Notes under the pieces: generated by a model
The model's database searches: none
Seen by the model: only the letters and a program-made list of their open reading frames with translations
Told to the model about the DNA's origin: nothing
Translations under genes and position numbers: made by a program
Shown: positions 33,263 to 41,139 of the stretch, in pieces
How the letters are laid out: every line of letters begins with the position of its first letter
How positions within the stretch are numbered: position 1 is the stretch's first letter
Source: Roseobacter sp.
GTDB taxonomy: Bacteria; Pseudomonadota; Alphaproteobacteria; Rhodobacterales; Rhodobacteraceae
NCBI GenBank assembly: GCA_024636475.1
Contig: JAGXHA010000037.1
Span: 1-50,251, forward strand
Direction: 5' to 3'
DNA length: 50,251 bases

Positions 33263-33323
33263 GGCGAGACCTCCTCTTCTGCAGGCGCGCACCCCGCAAG
33301 GGCTTGAGCGGCGTTAGCGCTGT

Positions 33324-33947
33324 TCAAGTCAGCGACGTCACCCAAAGGATCATCGCATCCTCGTCGCTGGTCGACACGACATTATGGCCCATGGTGGCAT
33401 CATAATAGGCACTGTCGCCCCGGCGCATTTCGACAGGTTCGTAAAACTCTGTATAAAGACGGACAACGCCCGTCAGAACATACAGGAACTCTTCACCGTC
33501 ATGGCGAACCCAGCCGTCGAATTCTTCCATCCTGCGGGCGCGGATACGGGCGCGGTACGGTAGCATCTGCTTTTTGCGCAACGTATCGGCAAGCATTTCA
33601 TGCTCGTAGGTTGTGGTCGCCTTGCCAGCCCCTTCGCCCGATTTCGTCACGGCCATGCGCCCGTTGATCTGACCCGCAGAGGGGGGCGTGAACAGTTGAG
33701 GCACCGAAATTTCCAGTCCCACGGCAAGCTTTTTAAGCGCATCATAGGTCGGCGACATTTGTCCGTTTTCAATCTTGCTCAAAGTTGACCGCGCCAGCCC
33801 CGCCTGATTGGCAGCTTGTTCCAGGGTCCATTTGCGCGCTTTGCGCAATTCACGCACCCGCGCGCCCAGATCAACCGGGGGGGACGTCTTGGATTCGCCG
33901 CTTTCGCGGGCAATCTGGATCATGGATTTTGATGCATCATTTGACAT
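33324..33947 (-). CDS. XRE-family regulator with cupin sensor domain
   Basis: A 207-residue regulator. An HTH_3 domain (about 30-85: LGARVRELRKARKWTLEQAANQAGLARSTLSKIENGQMSP) is followed by a C-terminal cupin_2 domain (about 135-205, RMEEFDGWVRHDGEEFLYVLTGVVRLYTEF) able to bind a small ligand. Such regulators often control catabolic or amine-utilisation genes next to them. The start at 33947 (MSNDAS) leaves eight G residues upstream on the coding strand. It is divergent from the AMP-binding ligase gene, with only 62 bases between starts, so it probably represses that operon. The ligand is unknown. Confidence 0.85.
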   Translation of the reverse strand: MSNDASKSMIQIARESGESKTSPPVDLGARVRELRKARKWTLEQAANQAGLARSTLSKIENGQMSPTYDALKKLAVGLEISVPQLFTPPSAGQINGRMAVTKSGEGAGKATTTYEHEMLADTLRKKQMLPYRARIRARRMEEFDGWVRHDGEEFLYVLTGVVRLYTEFYEPVEMRRGDSAYYDATMGHNVVSTSDEDAMILWVTSLT

Positions 33948-34009
33948 GCGTCGCGTATATCGCCCCCCCCAGTGGCTTGCAACGGGCCTAAGCGCGCTAG
34001 CGATGGCGC

Positions 34010-35524
34010 ATGTTGTCATGCTCTGCCTCAGACGGGTTTGTTCCCTGCCCCGCGCCCTTCAATCTGGCCGCGCATGTGCTTGGCCAGGCAACCCGGTTGG
34101 CTGACAAAACGGCGCTTTCCATCGTAGGCCAAAACGGGTCCGAAGACTGGAGCTATGCAGCCTTGCAATCGGCCGTGCGCGGGACTGCTAAGGGGCTTTT
34201 GCAGCTTGGGCTTGTGCCCGGTGACATCGTGCTGATGCGACTTGGCAATACCGTCGACTTTCCGCTGGCCTATCTTGGGGCCTTGGCCGCAGGATTGGTA
34301 CCTGTACCGACGGCTGCCGCCCTTACCGCCCCCGAAGTGTCCAAGATGATCGAAATGCTGTCACCAAAGACGATCTTGCATGACCCCGATGTAGCCTGCC
34401 CTGCCCATGCCGCCTGCGTCCCTCTGAGCGCTTTGCGGGCGATGCGGGATTTGCCGCCCGCCGCGTGGCATATGGGCGATCCCGAACGGCTGGGCTATAT
34501 CATCTACACATCTGGCACCTCTGGCAAACCCAGTGCGGTCATGCATGCGCATCGGGCGATCTGGGCCAGGCAGATGATGTTCGACGACTGGTATGGTCTG
34601 CTTGAAGACGACCGCGTCATGCATGCTGGCGCGTTCAATTGGACCTATACGCTGGGCACGGGCCTCATGGACCCCTGGACAATCGGGGCGACCGCGTTGA
34701 TCCCTGACGCGGGCACGCCTGCGGCAGATCTGCCAGACAGGATCGCGCGCACCAAAACAAGTATTTTTGCAGCCGCTCCGGGCGTGTACCGCCAGATCCT
34801 CAAACATCACGACACACTCACCCTGCCCAGCCTGCGCCACGGCCTGAGCGCGGGTGAAAAGCTGCCCGAAACCCTGCGCCATGGTTGGCAAACCGCGACC
34901 AAGACAAGCATCTTTGAGGCCTATGGCATGTCGGAATGTTCAACCTTTGTATCAGCATCGCCGCAACGGCCTGCGCGGACGGGCACCTCGGGCCAGCCCC
35001 AAAAAGGACGGCGCATTGCGATCATGGGATCAGAGGGGCCGGTGCCACGCGAGACAGAGGGCACAATCGCGATCCACAAAAGCGATCCGGGGCTGATGTT
35101 GGGCTATCTTGGTGCCCCCCAGCAGACAGCCGAAAAATATCATGGAGAGTGGTTTTTGACAGGCGATCAGGGCCAGATGGGGACCGATGGCCAGATCACC
35201 TATCTGGGCCGCAATGACGATATGATGAACGCTGGCGGCTTTCGCGTCTCGCCCATCGAGGTTGAACAGACGCTGGCGAAATTTCCCGGCATTACTGGCG
35301 TTGGCGCGACCGAGGTTGCAGTGCGCCCAGATGTGACCGTCATCGCCGCATTTTACACATCCGATACCGCGCTGGACGAGGCCGCACTGGCCCTTTATGC
35401 ACAAGATAATCTGGCGCGCTATAAACAGCCGCGTCTTTATGTTCATCTACCCGAGCTCCCCATGGGCGCAAACGGTAAATTACTGCGAGGCGCGCTGCGC
35501 ACCGGCTTTGAGGCACAAAAATGA
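34010..35524 (+). CDS. AMP-binding acyl/aryl-CoA ligase
   Basis: A 504-residue adenylate-forming enzyme. It has the P-loop IIYTSGTSGKPSAVMHAH near 164-181, the A5-region YGMSECSTF near 305-313, WFLTGDQGQM near 381-390, the hinge GRNDDMMNAGGFRVSPIEVE near 400-419, and the C-terminal catalytic Lys in NGKLLRGALR. It is shorter than medium-chain ligases and resembles the benzoate-type or cyclohexanecarboxylate-type CoA ligases; substrate unknown. The next gene (DsbA family) overlaps by ATGA (35521-35524). It is divergent from, and probably controlled by, the XRE-cupin regulator. Confidence 0.85.
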   Translation: MLSCSASDGFVPCPAPFNLAAHVLGQATRLADKTALSIVGQNGSEDWSYAALQSAVRGTAKGLLQLGLVPGDIVLMRLGNTVDFPLAYLGALAAGLVPVPTAAALTAPEVSKMIEMLSPKTILHDPDVACPAHAACVPLSALRAMRDLPPAAWHMGDPERLGYIIYTSGTSGKPSAVMHAHRAIWARQMMFDDWYGLLEDDRVMHAGAFNWTYTLGTGLMDPWTIGATALIPDAGTPAADLPDRIARTKTSIFAAAPGVYRQILKHHDTLTLPSLRHGLSAGEKLPETLRHGWQTATKTSIFEAYGMSECSTFVSASPQRPARTGTSGQPQKGRRIAIMGSEGPVPRETEGTIAIHKSDPGLMLGYLGAPQQTAEKYHGEWFLTGDQGQMGTDGQITYLGRNDDMMNAGGFRVSPIEVEQTLAKFPGITGVGATEVAVRPDVTVIAAFYTSDTALDEAALALYAQDNLARYKQPRLYVHLPELPMGANGKLLRGALRTGFEAQK

Positions 35525-36168
35525 CCGATCCGATCAAGCTTGATATCATGTCCGACCCGATTTGCCCTTGGTGCTATATCGGCAAGGCCCATCTGGACCG
35601 TGCGTTGGAATCCGAGCCGGATCACCCCTTCTTGATTGAATGGCACCCGTTCCAGCTGAACCCCGACATGCCCGAGGGCGGGATGGACCGGCGTGCCTAT
35701 CTTGAAGGTAAGTTTGGCGGCAAAGAAGCAGCAGTCAAAGCCTATGCACCCGTGGTCGAACATGCCCAGAAGGCCGGGCTAAAGATCAATTTCGAAGACA
35801 TGAAGCGTACGCCAAACACTCTGAACGCCCACCGTCTGATCCACTGGGCCGGGATCGAGGGACGCCAGACCGCCGCTGTGTCGTCCCTCTTTAAAGCGTA
35901 TTTTGTCGAAGCTCGGGATATCGGCGACACCGAGGTGCTTTCCGATATCGCTGACAGCATCGGCTTGGACGCCTCTGTGATTGCGCGGCTTTTGGAAACC
36001 GATGCAGACGCGCAAAATATTCGCGACCGCGATACGCACAGCCGCGAGATGGGCGTAAATTCGGTTCCCACCTTTATCGTGGCAGGCAAACACGCCGTAC
36101 CCGGCGCGCAGTCGCCTGAACTGTGGAAACAGGTGCTTGCTGAATTGCGCGGCAGCGCGCCGACCTGA
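35521..36168 (+). CDS. DsbA-family oxidoreductase (FrnE / isomerase-like)
   Basis: A 215-residue DsbA-like protein without a signal peptide, so cytoplasmic. CPWC lies at 15-18 (SDPICPWCYIGK, a CxxC of the FrnE/2-hydroxychromene-2-carboxylate isomerase branch), the insertion helical domain covers about 60-150, and the cis-Pro region NSVPTFIVAGKHAVPGAQ is near 180-197. Such enzymes are glutathione-dependent isomerases or thiol oxidoreductases. It overlaps the upstream ligase by four bases and is therefore probably part of the same aromatic or acyl degradation operon. Its exact chemistry is unclear. Confidence 0.83.
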   Translation: MTDPIKLDIMSDPICPWCYIGKAHLDRALESEPDHPFLIEWHPFQLNPDMPEGGMDRRAYLEGKFGGKEAAVKAYAPVVEHAQKAGLKINFEDMKRTPNTLNAHRLIHWAGIEGRQTAAVSSLFKAYFVEARDIGDTEVLSDIADSIGLDASVIARLLETDADAQNIRDRDTHSREMGVNSVPTFIVAGKHAVPGAQSPELWKQVLAELRGSAPT

Positions 36169-36192
36169 AGAAACACCGCCCGCAGTATTCCT

Positions 36193-36221
36193 TTGCCATT
36201 ACGATTCGCAGGGACTAGAAT
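36193..36221 (+). promoter_or_regulatory. Promoter of the cytidylyltransferase-fold gene
   Basis: TTGCCA (36193-36198) and TAGAAT (36216-36221) are exactly 17 bases apart. They lie 50 bases ahead of the start codon at 36270, after the end of the DsbA-family gene. Confidence 0.55.
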
Positions 36222-36269
36222 CATCTTATAAAAGGGGCAAAGACCCCGGTATAAGAATGAGCGGGCATA

Positions 36270-36752
36270 ATGATACAGCAAACCACAGCGCCTTTTTGGG
36301 CGCGCAACCGGGTGCAGGAAGCGCCTTCGCTTTGCGTGACATCGGTTGAACGGCTCCCAAGACCACCCCTGCGCAGCATATTGACCTATGGCGCATTTGA
36401 CGGGTTTCACGCAGGTCACGCGCGCTGGCTGGGCCAATTGTCATTGCTGGGCAGTGATCTGGTCGTGGGCTGCGCAACAGATGTGTTTTGCGATCAGATG
36501 GGGCAGAGCAGCACGGCGTCATTTGATGCCCGCCGCGCAGTGTTGGAAAGCTGTCGTTTCGTCTCTCGCGTCATCGCATTGGAAAGCTGGGACCAGCGGT
36601 TGACCGACATCGTAAATTACAACATTTCAATCTTAGCCGTGCGCAATGGCATGGGGCCGGAGTTGGACGCGTTAAGCGACATCGTGCAGGTCATGCATTT
36701 GCCATCGGATTTGCCGCCCACATGGGTCGAACCTTTGGCCAGGTCCGCATAA
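36270..36752 (+). CDS. Cytidylyltransferase-fold nucleotidyltransferase
   Basis: A 160-residue nucleotidyltransferase. The motif TYGAFDGFHAGHARWL (39-54) contains HxGH (His47, His50), the signature of the TagD/PCT-type cytidylyltransferase superfamily. The usual C-terminal RTxxxSTT motif is not seen: the sequence carries SISTASF-like text (SSTASFDARRAVLESC) and ends early after VVNYNISILAVRNGMGPELDALSDI. So it may be an adenylyl/cytidylyl transferase for a sugar or lipid head group, but catalysis is unproven. The N-terminus has about 34 extra residues. It stands alone with its own promoter. Confidence 0.65.
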   Translation: MIQQTTAPFWARNRVQEAPSLCVTSVERLPRPPLRSILTYGAFDGFHAGHARWLGQLSLLGSDLVVGCATDVFCDQMGQSSTASFDARRAVLESCRFVSRVIALESWDQRLTDIVNYNISILAVRNGMGPELDALSDIVQVMHLPSDLPPTWVEPLARSA

Positions 36753-36842
36753 GCGTCAGACGGGTTGTGCTGCACCCAAGCACCCGTTAAAGCTGAAGAA
36801 AAAGGGTGCTCTCTGGCTGCCCAATCATCAGGAGCAGCGCCC

Positions 36843-38084
36843 GTGCAATCTGACAGACCTGATTTCAAAATGAGCAGCCTCGAATTTGTGGCGCTGATCG
36901 CGATGCTTTTTGCCACCATCGCGTTTTCTACCGATGCGATGCTGCCCGCCCTGCCCCAAATCACCGCTGATCTGGCACCCTCAACACCTGAACGGGTGCC
37001 GCTTATCCTGACCTCTTTTGTGTTCGGCCTTGGTTTGGGCACGTTTTTCACCGGTCCCTTGTCAGATGCCTTCGGGCGCAAGAATGTCGTTTACGGCGGT
37101 GCAGCGCTTTATATCGCAGCGACGGTCGTGGCTTGGGCCAGCCAGTCGCTTGAGGTCATGCTGGCCGCCCGCGTTGTACAGGGCCTTGGCGCTGCCGGCC
37201 CCCGGATTGTATCGCTTGCCATCATTCGTGACCTGTTTTCAGGCCGTCAGATGGCCAAGATCATGTCGTTTGCCATGATGGTTTTTGTGCTGGTGCCTGC
37301 CTTTGCCCCGGCCATGGGTGCGGTGATCATCCGTTTCACCGACTGGCGCGGCATCTTCGTGGCCTTTGTTGTGTTTTCAATCATCTCGGTCGTCTGGATG
37401 GGGTTTAGGTTGCCCGAAACGCTGCCCGTCGCTGACCGGCGTCCTTTGCGACTGCCGTTGATCTGGTCGGCGGTGAAAGAGATCTTCGCCAACCCCATGG
37501 TGCGTTTGTCGATCACCGTTCAGACATTGGCAATGTCGATCTTGTTTGCAACGCTCATGCTCGTGCAACCGATCTTTGACCAAGTCTATGATCGCGCCGC
37601 GAGCTTTCCGTTCTGGTTTGGGGTGATTGCGTTGATATCCGGCGGCTCCAGTCTGATGAACGCCTTATTGGTGGTCCGGTTCGGGATGCAGCGCATCGTC
37701 ACAATTACCCTTGGTGCCCAGATCATCCTCTCCGGCGCGATGGTCGGGCTTGGCCTTGGGGATCTGCCCGAACCCTATGGCTTCGGGTTTTTCTTGCTTT
37801 GGCAAGTTGCGCTGTTCTTTCAGGCGGGGCTTGTCCTTGGCAATCTGAACGCACTCGCGATGGAGCCGATGGGCCATATTGCGGGCATGGCCGCGTCTGT
37901 CATCGGTGCGGTATCAACGGTGATGGCCGCAGTGATTGCATCGCCCATCGGGCTTTTGTTCAACGGAACGATCACGCCTCTGATCACGTCGGTCGTGGTG
38001 CTGGCGGCACTGGGGTTCACGCTGATGCTTTGGCTGGGTCGGGTTGTCAGGCAGCAAAAGAAAGACTTAAAAACAACGCCCTAA
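36843..38084 (+). CDS. Bcr/CflA-family MFS multidrug exporter
   Basis: A 413-residue MFS transporter with 12 predicted membrane segments. The DHA1 motif A variant GPLSDAFGRKNVVYGGAALY is near 70-89, and the text between segments 4 and 5 (RVVQGLGAAGPRIVSLAIIRDLFSGRQMAKIMS) is characteristic of Bcr/CflA. It should export drugs or metabolites in exchange for protons. The start is GTG at 36843 (AGGAG eight bases upstream); an upstream ATG at 36765 would add 26 doubtful residues. The 3' end (38047-38084) overlaps the antisense small ORF. A repeat follows the stop. Confidence 0.9.
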   Translation: MQSDRPDFKMSSLEFVALIAMLFATIAFSTDAMLPALPQITADLAPSTPERVPLILTSFVFGLGLGTFFTGPLSDAFGRKNVVYGGAALYIAATVVAWASQSLEVMLAARVVQGLGAAGPRIVSLAIIRDLFSGRQMAKIMSFAMMVFVLVPAFAPAMGAVIIRFTDWRGIFVAFVVFSIISVVWMGFRLPETLPVADRRPLRLPLIWSAVKEIFANPMVRLSITVQTLAMSILFATLMLVQPIFDQVYDRAASFPFWFGVIALISGGSSLMNALLVVRFGMQRIVTITLGAQIILSGAMVGLGLGDLPEPYGFGFFLLWQVALFFQAGLVLGNLNALAMEPMGHIAGMAASVIGAVSTVMAAVIASPIGLLFNGTITPLITSVVVLAALGFTLMLWLGRVVRQQKKDLKTTP

Positions 38085-38331
38085 CGCCGACGCAATGGCG
38101 ATTGTTTCGCCCTGCGGGCGAGGATTTCAAACCATTTGGAAGATGCTCGGGGCGGTTTTTAAGTTTGAAAACCAGCGCCAAAAGAATGGCTGCGATGCTT
38201 ACGGGCAGCAACCACACCAAAGCGGTATCCGCCGTAAAAAGCTGACGCGACGACAATTCGCAAGGCGGCGCACAGGCGTTGTTCATATTCAACAGATTTA
38301 CGGGTGGCACTGCAACAAGCAGCGCCACCAC
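38047..38331 (-). CDS. Possible small membrane protein downstream of the DEAD-box helicase
   Basis: A 94-residue frame with two hydrophobic segments (VALLVAVPPVNLL near 2-14 and ALVWLLPVSIAAILLALVF near 37-55) and CAPPC between them. The start is unclear: GTG-GTG at 38331-38326 has no good ribosome-binding site, and upstream codons (to about 38361) read as a natural membrane segment (LTLDGLYCV) that would require a CTG start. The C-terminal 40 residues are encoded by copy E of the intergenic repeat and overlap the exporter's 3' end in antisense, so the original stop was probably lost to repeat insertion. The function is unknown. Confidence 0.4.
   Translation of the reverse strand: MVALLVAVPPVNLLNMNNACAPPCELSSRQLFTADTALVWLLPVSIAAILLALVFKLKNRPEHLPNGLKSSPAGRNNRHCVGVRALFLSLSFAA
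38104..38142 (-). repeat. Copy E of the CTTCCAAATGG intergenic repeat
   Basis: On the minus strand CTTCCAAATGG (38142-38132) is followed by four bases and AAATCCTCGCC, then a CGCCC-GCA-GGGCG hairpin and AAAC. This matches copies B and D over both blocks. It lies inside the 3' part of the small frame 38047-38331. Confidence 0.7.
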
Positions 38332-38371
38332 GCAATAAAGACCATCAAGTGTCAGTTACGCGAGCCAGAGG

Positions 38372-39688
38372 TCACGCGGCGCGCTGACCGCCCGGTTTGC
38401 CGCCACCGCTGGGCTTGCGCTTGCGACGTGCTGCACCAGCGGCCGCTGGTTTGCCCTCGCCGCCACCGCCGCCCGAGCGATTACGCCCACCGCCGCCGCC
38501 GCCGGGACGACCGCCACGACCACGGCCACCTTTTGGCTTGGCCGGCTCGTCAATCGCTTCCCACGGACGGCCAGAAGCCACCGGGATCGAAACCTTCATG
38601 GTTTTTTGGATGTCTTTGAGTTCGCCCATCTCGTCTGGTGCGCAGAACGCGATTGCCGCACCGTCTTTGCCAGCGCGGGCCGTCCGGCCAATACGGTGCA
38701 CATAGTTGTCGGGCACGTTAGGCAATTCGTAGTTGTAGACGTGTTTCACGTCAGGAATGTCCAAACCACGCGCTGCCACATCTGTTGCGACCAGCACGGT
38801 GATCTCGCCCTTCTTGAAGGATTCGATGGCGCGGTCGCGTTGACCCTGGCTTTTGTTGCCGTGGATCGATGCGGCCTTGAATCCGGCTTTGACCAGATCC
38901 TTCATCAACTTTTCACAACCATGTTTCGTACGGCCGAAGACCAAGGCACGTTCTTCGGTGTGCTTGGCAAGCAGTTCGATCAGCAGGGCCTTCTTCTCGG
39001 CCTTGGCGATGAAATGCACCTCTTGCGTCACCTTGTCCGCCGCCTTGCCGGGAGGCGAGACTTCGATGCGGATCGGGCTGATCAGGTAGCTGTTTGCAAT
39101 CTCGTTCATCAGCTTTGGCATGGTGGCCGAAAACAGCATGGTCTGACGCTCTTTGGGCAGGACCGACGCGATTTTGCGCAGGTCATGAATAAAGCCCATG
39201 TCGAGCATCTGGTCCGCTTCATCCAAAACAAGGAATGTGGTTTTATGAAGCAGCACGGCGCGACGGTCCATCAGATCCAGCAAACGGCCCGGTGTCGCAA
39301 CCAGCAGGTCAACACCACGTTCCATGCGCTTGATCTGCGGGTTGATCGACTGCCCCCCCACAACCATCATGGTCTTCAACTGCGTGCCTTCACAGAACCC
39401 TTTGAGGTTCTCCATGATCTGGTTCGCCAATTCGCGGGTCGGAGCCAGCACAAGGCCGCGCACGGTGCGTGGTTCGGGGCGGGCTTCCATCTCTAGCATT
39501 TGCGCGACAAGCGGCACACCAAACGCGGCTGTTTTACCGGTGCCGGTCTGGGCAAGGCCCATCACGTCGCGGCCATTCATGGCATGGGGAATTGCTTGGC
39601 GCTGGATCGGGGTCGGGTCTGTCATGCCCATGTTTGTCAAGGCTTTGACCAAACGGCGGGGAAGACCCATCATTTCAAAATCGCTCAT
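38372..39688 (-). CDS. rhlE: DEAD-box ATP-dependent RNA helicase (RhlE-like)
   Basis: A 438-residue helicase unwinding RNA, with all core motifs: Q motif (GMTDPTPIQ), AQTGTGKT, PTRELA, TPGR, DEAD, SAT, the HGNKSQGQRDRAIESFKKGE region, ATDVAARGLD and HRIGRTARAG. The C-terminus is a long RGG-type tail (residues about 380-438) of Gly/Arg/Lys, including a near-perfect GRGGRPGGGGGGRN repeat, which binds RNA. The start at 39688 is taken as MSDFEMMGL; the extra N-terminal 10 residues to 39718 are unlikely. A long structured leader lies upstream. Members of this group act in cold adaptation and ribosome or RNA turnover. Confidence 0.92.
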   Translation of the reverse strand: MSDFEMMGLPRRLVKALTNMGMTDPTPIQRQAIPHAMNGRDVMGLAQTGTGKTAAFGVPLVAQMLEMEARPEPRTVRGLVLAPTRELANQIMENLKGFCEGTQLKTMMVVGGQSINPQIKRMERGVDLLVATPGRLLDLMDRRAVLLHKTTFLVLDEADQMLDMGFIHDLRKIASVLPKERQTMLFSATMPKLMNEIANSYLISPIRIEVSPPGKAADKVTQEVHFIAKAEKKALLIELLAKHTEERALVFGRTKHGCEKLMKDLVKAGFKAASIHGNKSQGQRDRAIESFKKGEITVLVATDVAARGLDIPDVKHVYNYELPNVPDNYVHRIGRTARAGKDGAAIAFCAPDEMGELKDIQKTMKVSIPVASGRPWEAIDEPAKPKGGRGRGGRPGGGGGGRNRSGGGGGEGKPAAAGAARRKRKPSGGGKPGGQRAA

Positions 39689-39741
39689 ATTCTGTCGTCT
39701 TTCCGAAGGCCGCGGCAAAGATGCCGGACCTGTCTAAATCA

Positions 39742-39771
39742 CGCGGCTCCCCGCAAAGGGGCTAAACCGCG
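39742..39771 (-). promoter_or_regulatory. Structured leader hairpin of the helicase gene
   Basis: CGCGG (39742-39746) and CCGCG (39767-39771) enclose a second stem CCCC/GGGG with a GCAAA loop. It lies about 55-85 bases upstream of the helicase start on the minus strand, within a roughly 265-base leader without genes. A further GACCG-TTA-CGGTC stem is near 39885. Helicases of this type are often regulated by long cold-shock leaders, which is my inference. Confidence 0.4.
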
Positions 39772-39983
39772 AGGGACGCAAAGCAGATCGCAGGGGCCAG
39801 CCTATTGCCAACACCCTGTCTGTTGCGTTTGGCCCCACGCGTGATTTTGGGAACATCGGCGGCCTTTTCTCTCAGCAATAATAAGACCGTTACGGTCAAA
39901 GGGCTGATCTGCTCACGCGGCAGAAGGCATCGCTTGATGGATAGATGGGCGTTTGCGCCGAGAAAGTCAACCGTAGTGGTCTG

Positions 39984-41033
39984 CTAAAGGTCAGGCGGAC
40001 GACTGCGCCCCAGCATAATGGGCAACATCGCGCTAAGCACAAAGATCCGCATCATGTGGCAGGCGGCAACGAATCCCGGCACCACCCCCAGCACAGCCCC
40101 CAAGGCAATCATCGTCTCGAATCCTCCGGGCGCAAAGGCGACAAGAATATGTGCCAACGGTACCCCAAGCACCACAGCCACTGGCACCGCCGCGACAATC
40201 GCCAGCGCCACTGCAACACCAGTGACCGCCAGCCCTGCCGCAAGACCACTGGCAAGATCGCGCGTGCTGACGCCGGAAAACCGTGTTCCGATCAGGGATC
40301 CGAGCACCAAAAACGCCGGCAGGACCAACCATAACGGCAACACGCCCGGTGCCATTTCTGTCAGATTGCCAAGCGCAGACACCAGCATCGGCCCGATCAA
40401 CATCGGTGCCGGCACGTTGAAACGCCCCAAGATCACCCCCGAGCTGACACCCAAGACCAACATCACGAAGGTAAGCCCTGCCCCCATCAACACACCTTGC
40501 GGCACGACAGAGCCGCCCAACTCCACGCCCATGGCCAACGCAACAAAGGGGACCACAAGCGTCAGCGACAGCAACCGCACCGATTGGGTGGTCGAGACGC
40601 GCACGACATCCTCACCTGCCTCTGCCGCGATGGCCAAGACAAAGCTCAGATGCCCCGGTGCCGCAGCCAAAAGGGCGGATCGCCCGCTGAACCCGAAAAA
40701 CCGGACCAACATCCAACGGCTTACCACCAGCATGACCCAGATCATCACCACAACGACGACAAAGGCCAGCGGCCAGCGGATCATCGTATCAAGCGCACTG
40801 CGGTCAAACCCCGCGCCCACGGCCAGACCGATGACCACAAAGCAGATGTTGCGCACGGGCAGCGACACCCCCATGCGCAGCCCGCCAAGCCCGGCCAGCG
40901 ACACCAGCACCGCAGGCCCGATCAGCAAATACACCGGCGCACCCAACGCCCACCCAAGGGCTGCGCCAAGGGTGCCAACTGCAAGGGTCAGCGCAGTGGT
41001 GATCAGATCATCAGGGGGTCTGGGCCAATTCAT
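39984..41033 (-). CDS. AbrB/ammonia-monooxygenase-family membrane protein
   Basis: A 349-residue polytopic membrane protein (about ten segments) of the family misnamed AbrB (PF05145). The first half includes ALTLAVGTLGAALGWALGAPVYLLIGPAVLVSL near 14-46, a charged loop RWMLVRFFGFSGRSALLAAAPGHLSFVLAIAAEAGED near 106-142, and the second half repeats the pattern (LGRFNVPAPMLIGPMLVSALG near 200-220 and FAPGGFETMIALGAVLGVVPGFVAACHMMRIF near 295-326). The paired PxxLIGPxLV and APGG motifs are typical. The function is not established. It is divergent from a DMT exporter gene. Confidence 0.85.
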   Translation of the reverse strand: MNWPRPPDDLITTALTLAVGTLGAALGWALGAPVYLLIGPAVLVSLAGLGGLRMGVSLPVRNICFVVIGLAVGAGFDRSALDTMIRWPLAFVVVVVMIWVMLVVSRWMLVRFFGFSGRSALLAAAPGHLSFVLAIAAEAGEDVVRVSTTQSVRLLSLTLVVPFVALAMGVELGGSVVPQGVLMGAGLTFVMLVLGVSSGVILGRFNVPAPMLIGPMLVSALGNLTEMAPGVLPLWLVLPAFLVLGSLIGTRFSGVSTRDLASGLAAGLAVTGVAVALAIVAAVPVAVVLGVPLAHILVAFAPGGFETMIALGAVLGVVPGFVAACHMMRIFVLSAMLPIMLGRSRPPDL

Positions 41034-41139
41034 AACCTATGCCTAACAGCACTGTAAGGCAGCCGCCAGAAGGCCCACTTGCGTATCCCGCACCAAATCG
41101 GCATGGGTCGTTCACTGCAATTTCAAAAGGCTTTGATCG

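Noticed and set aside
39776..39930. Possible riboswitch in the helicase leader
   Set aside because: No match to known riboswitch cores that I can recall; kept only as structured leader.
40018..41046. 342-codon plus frame over the AbrB-like gene
   Set aside because: Antisense to a polytopic membrane protein, giving a Thr/Pro/Ala-rich product without domains.
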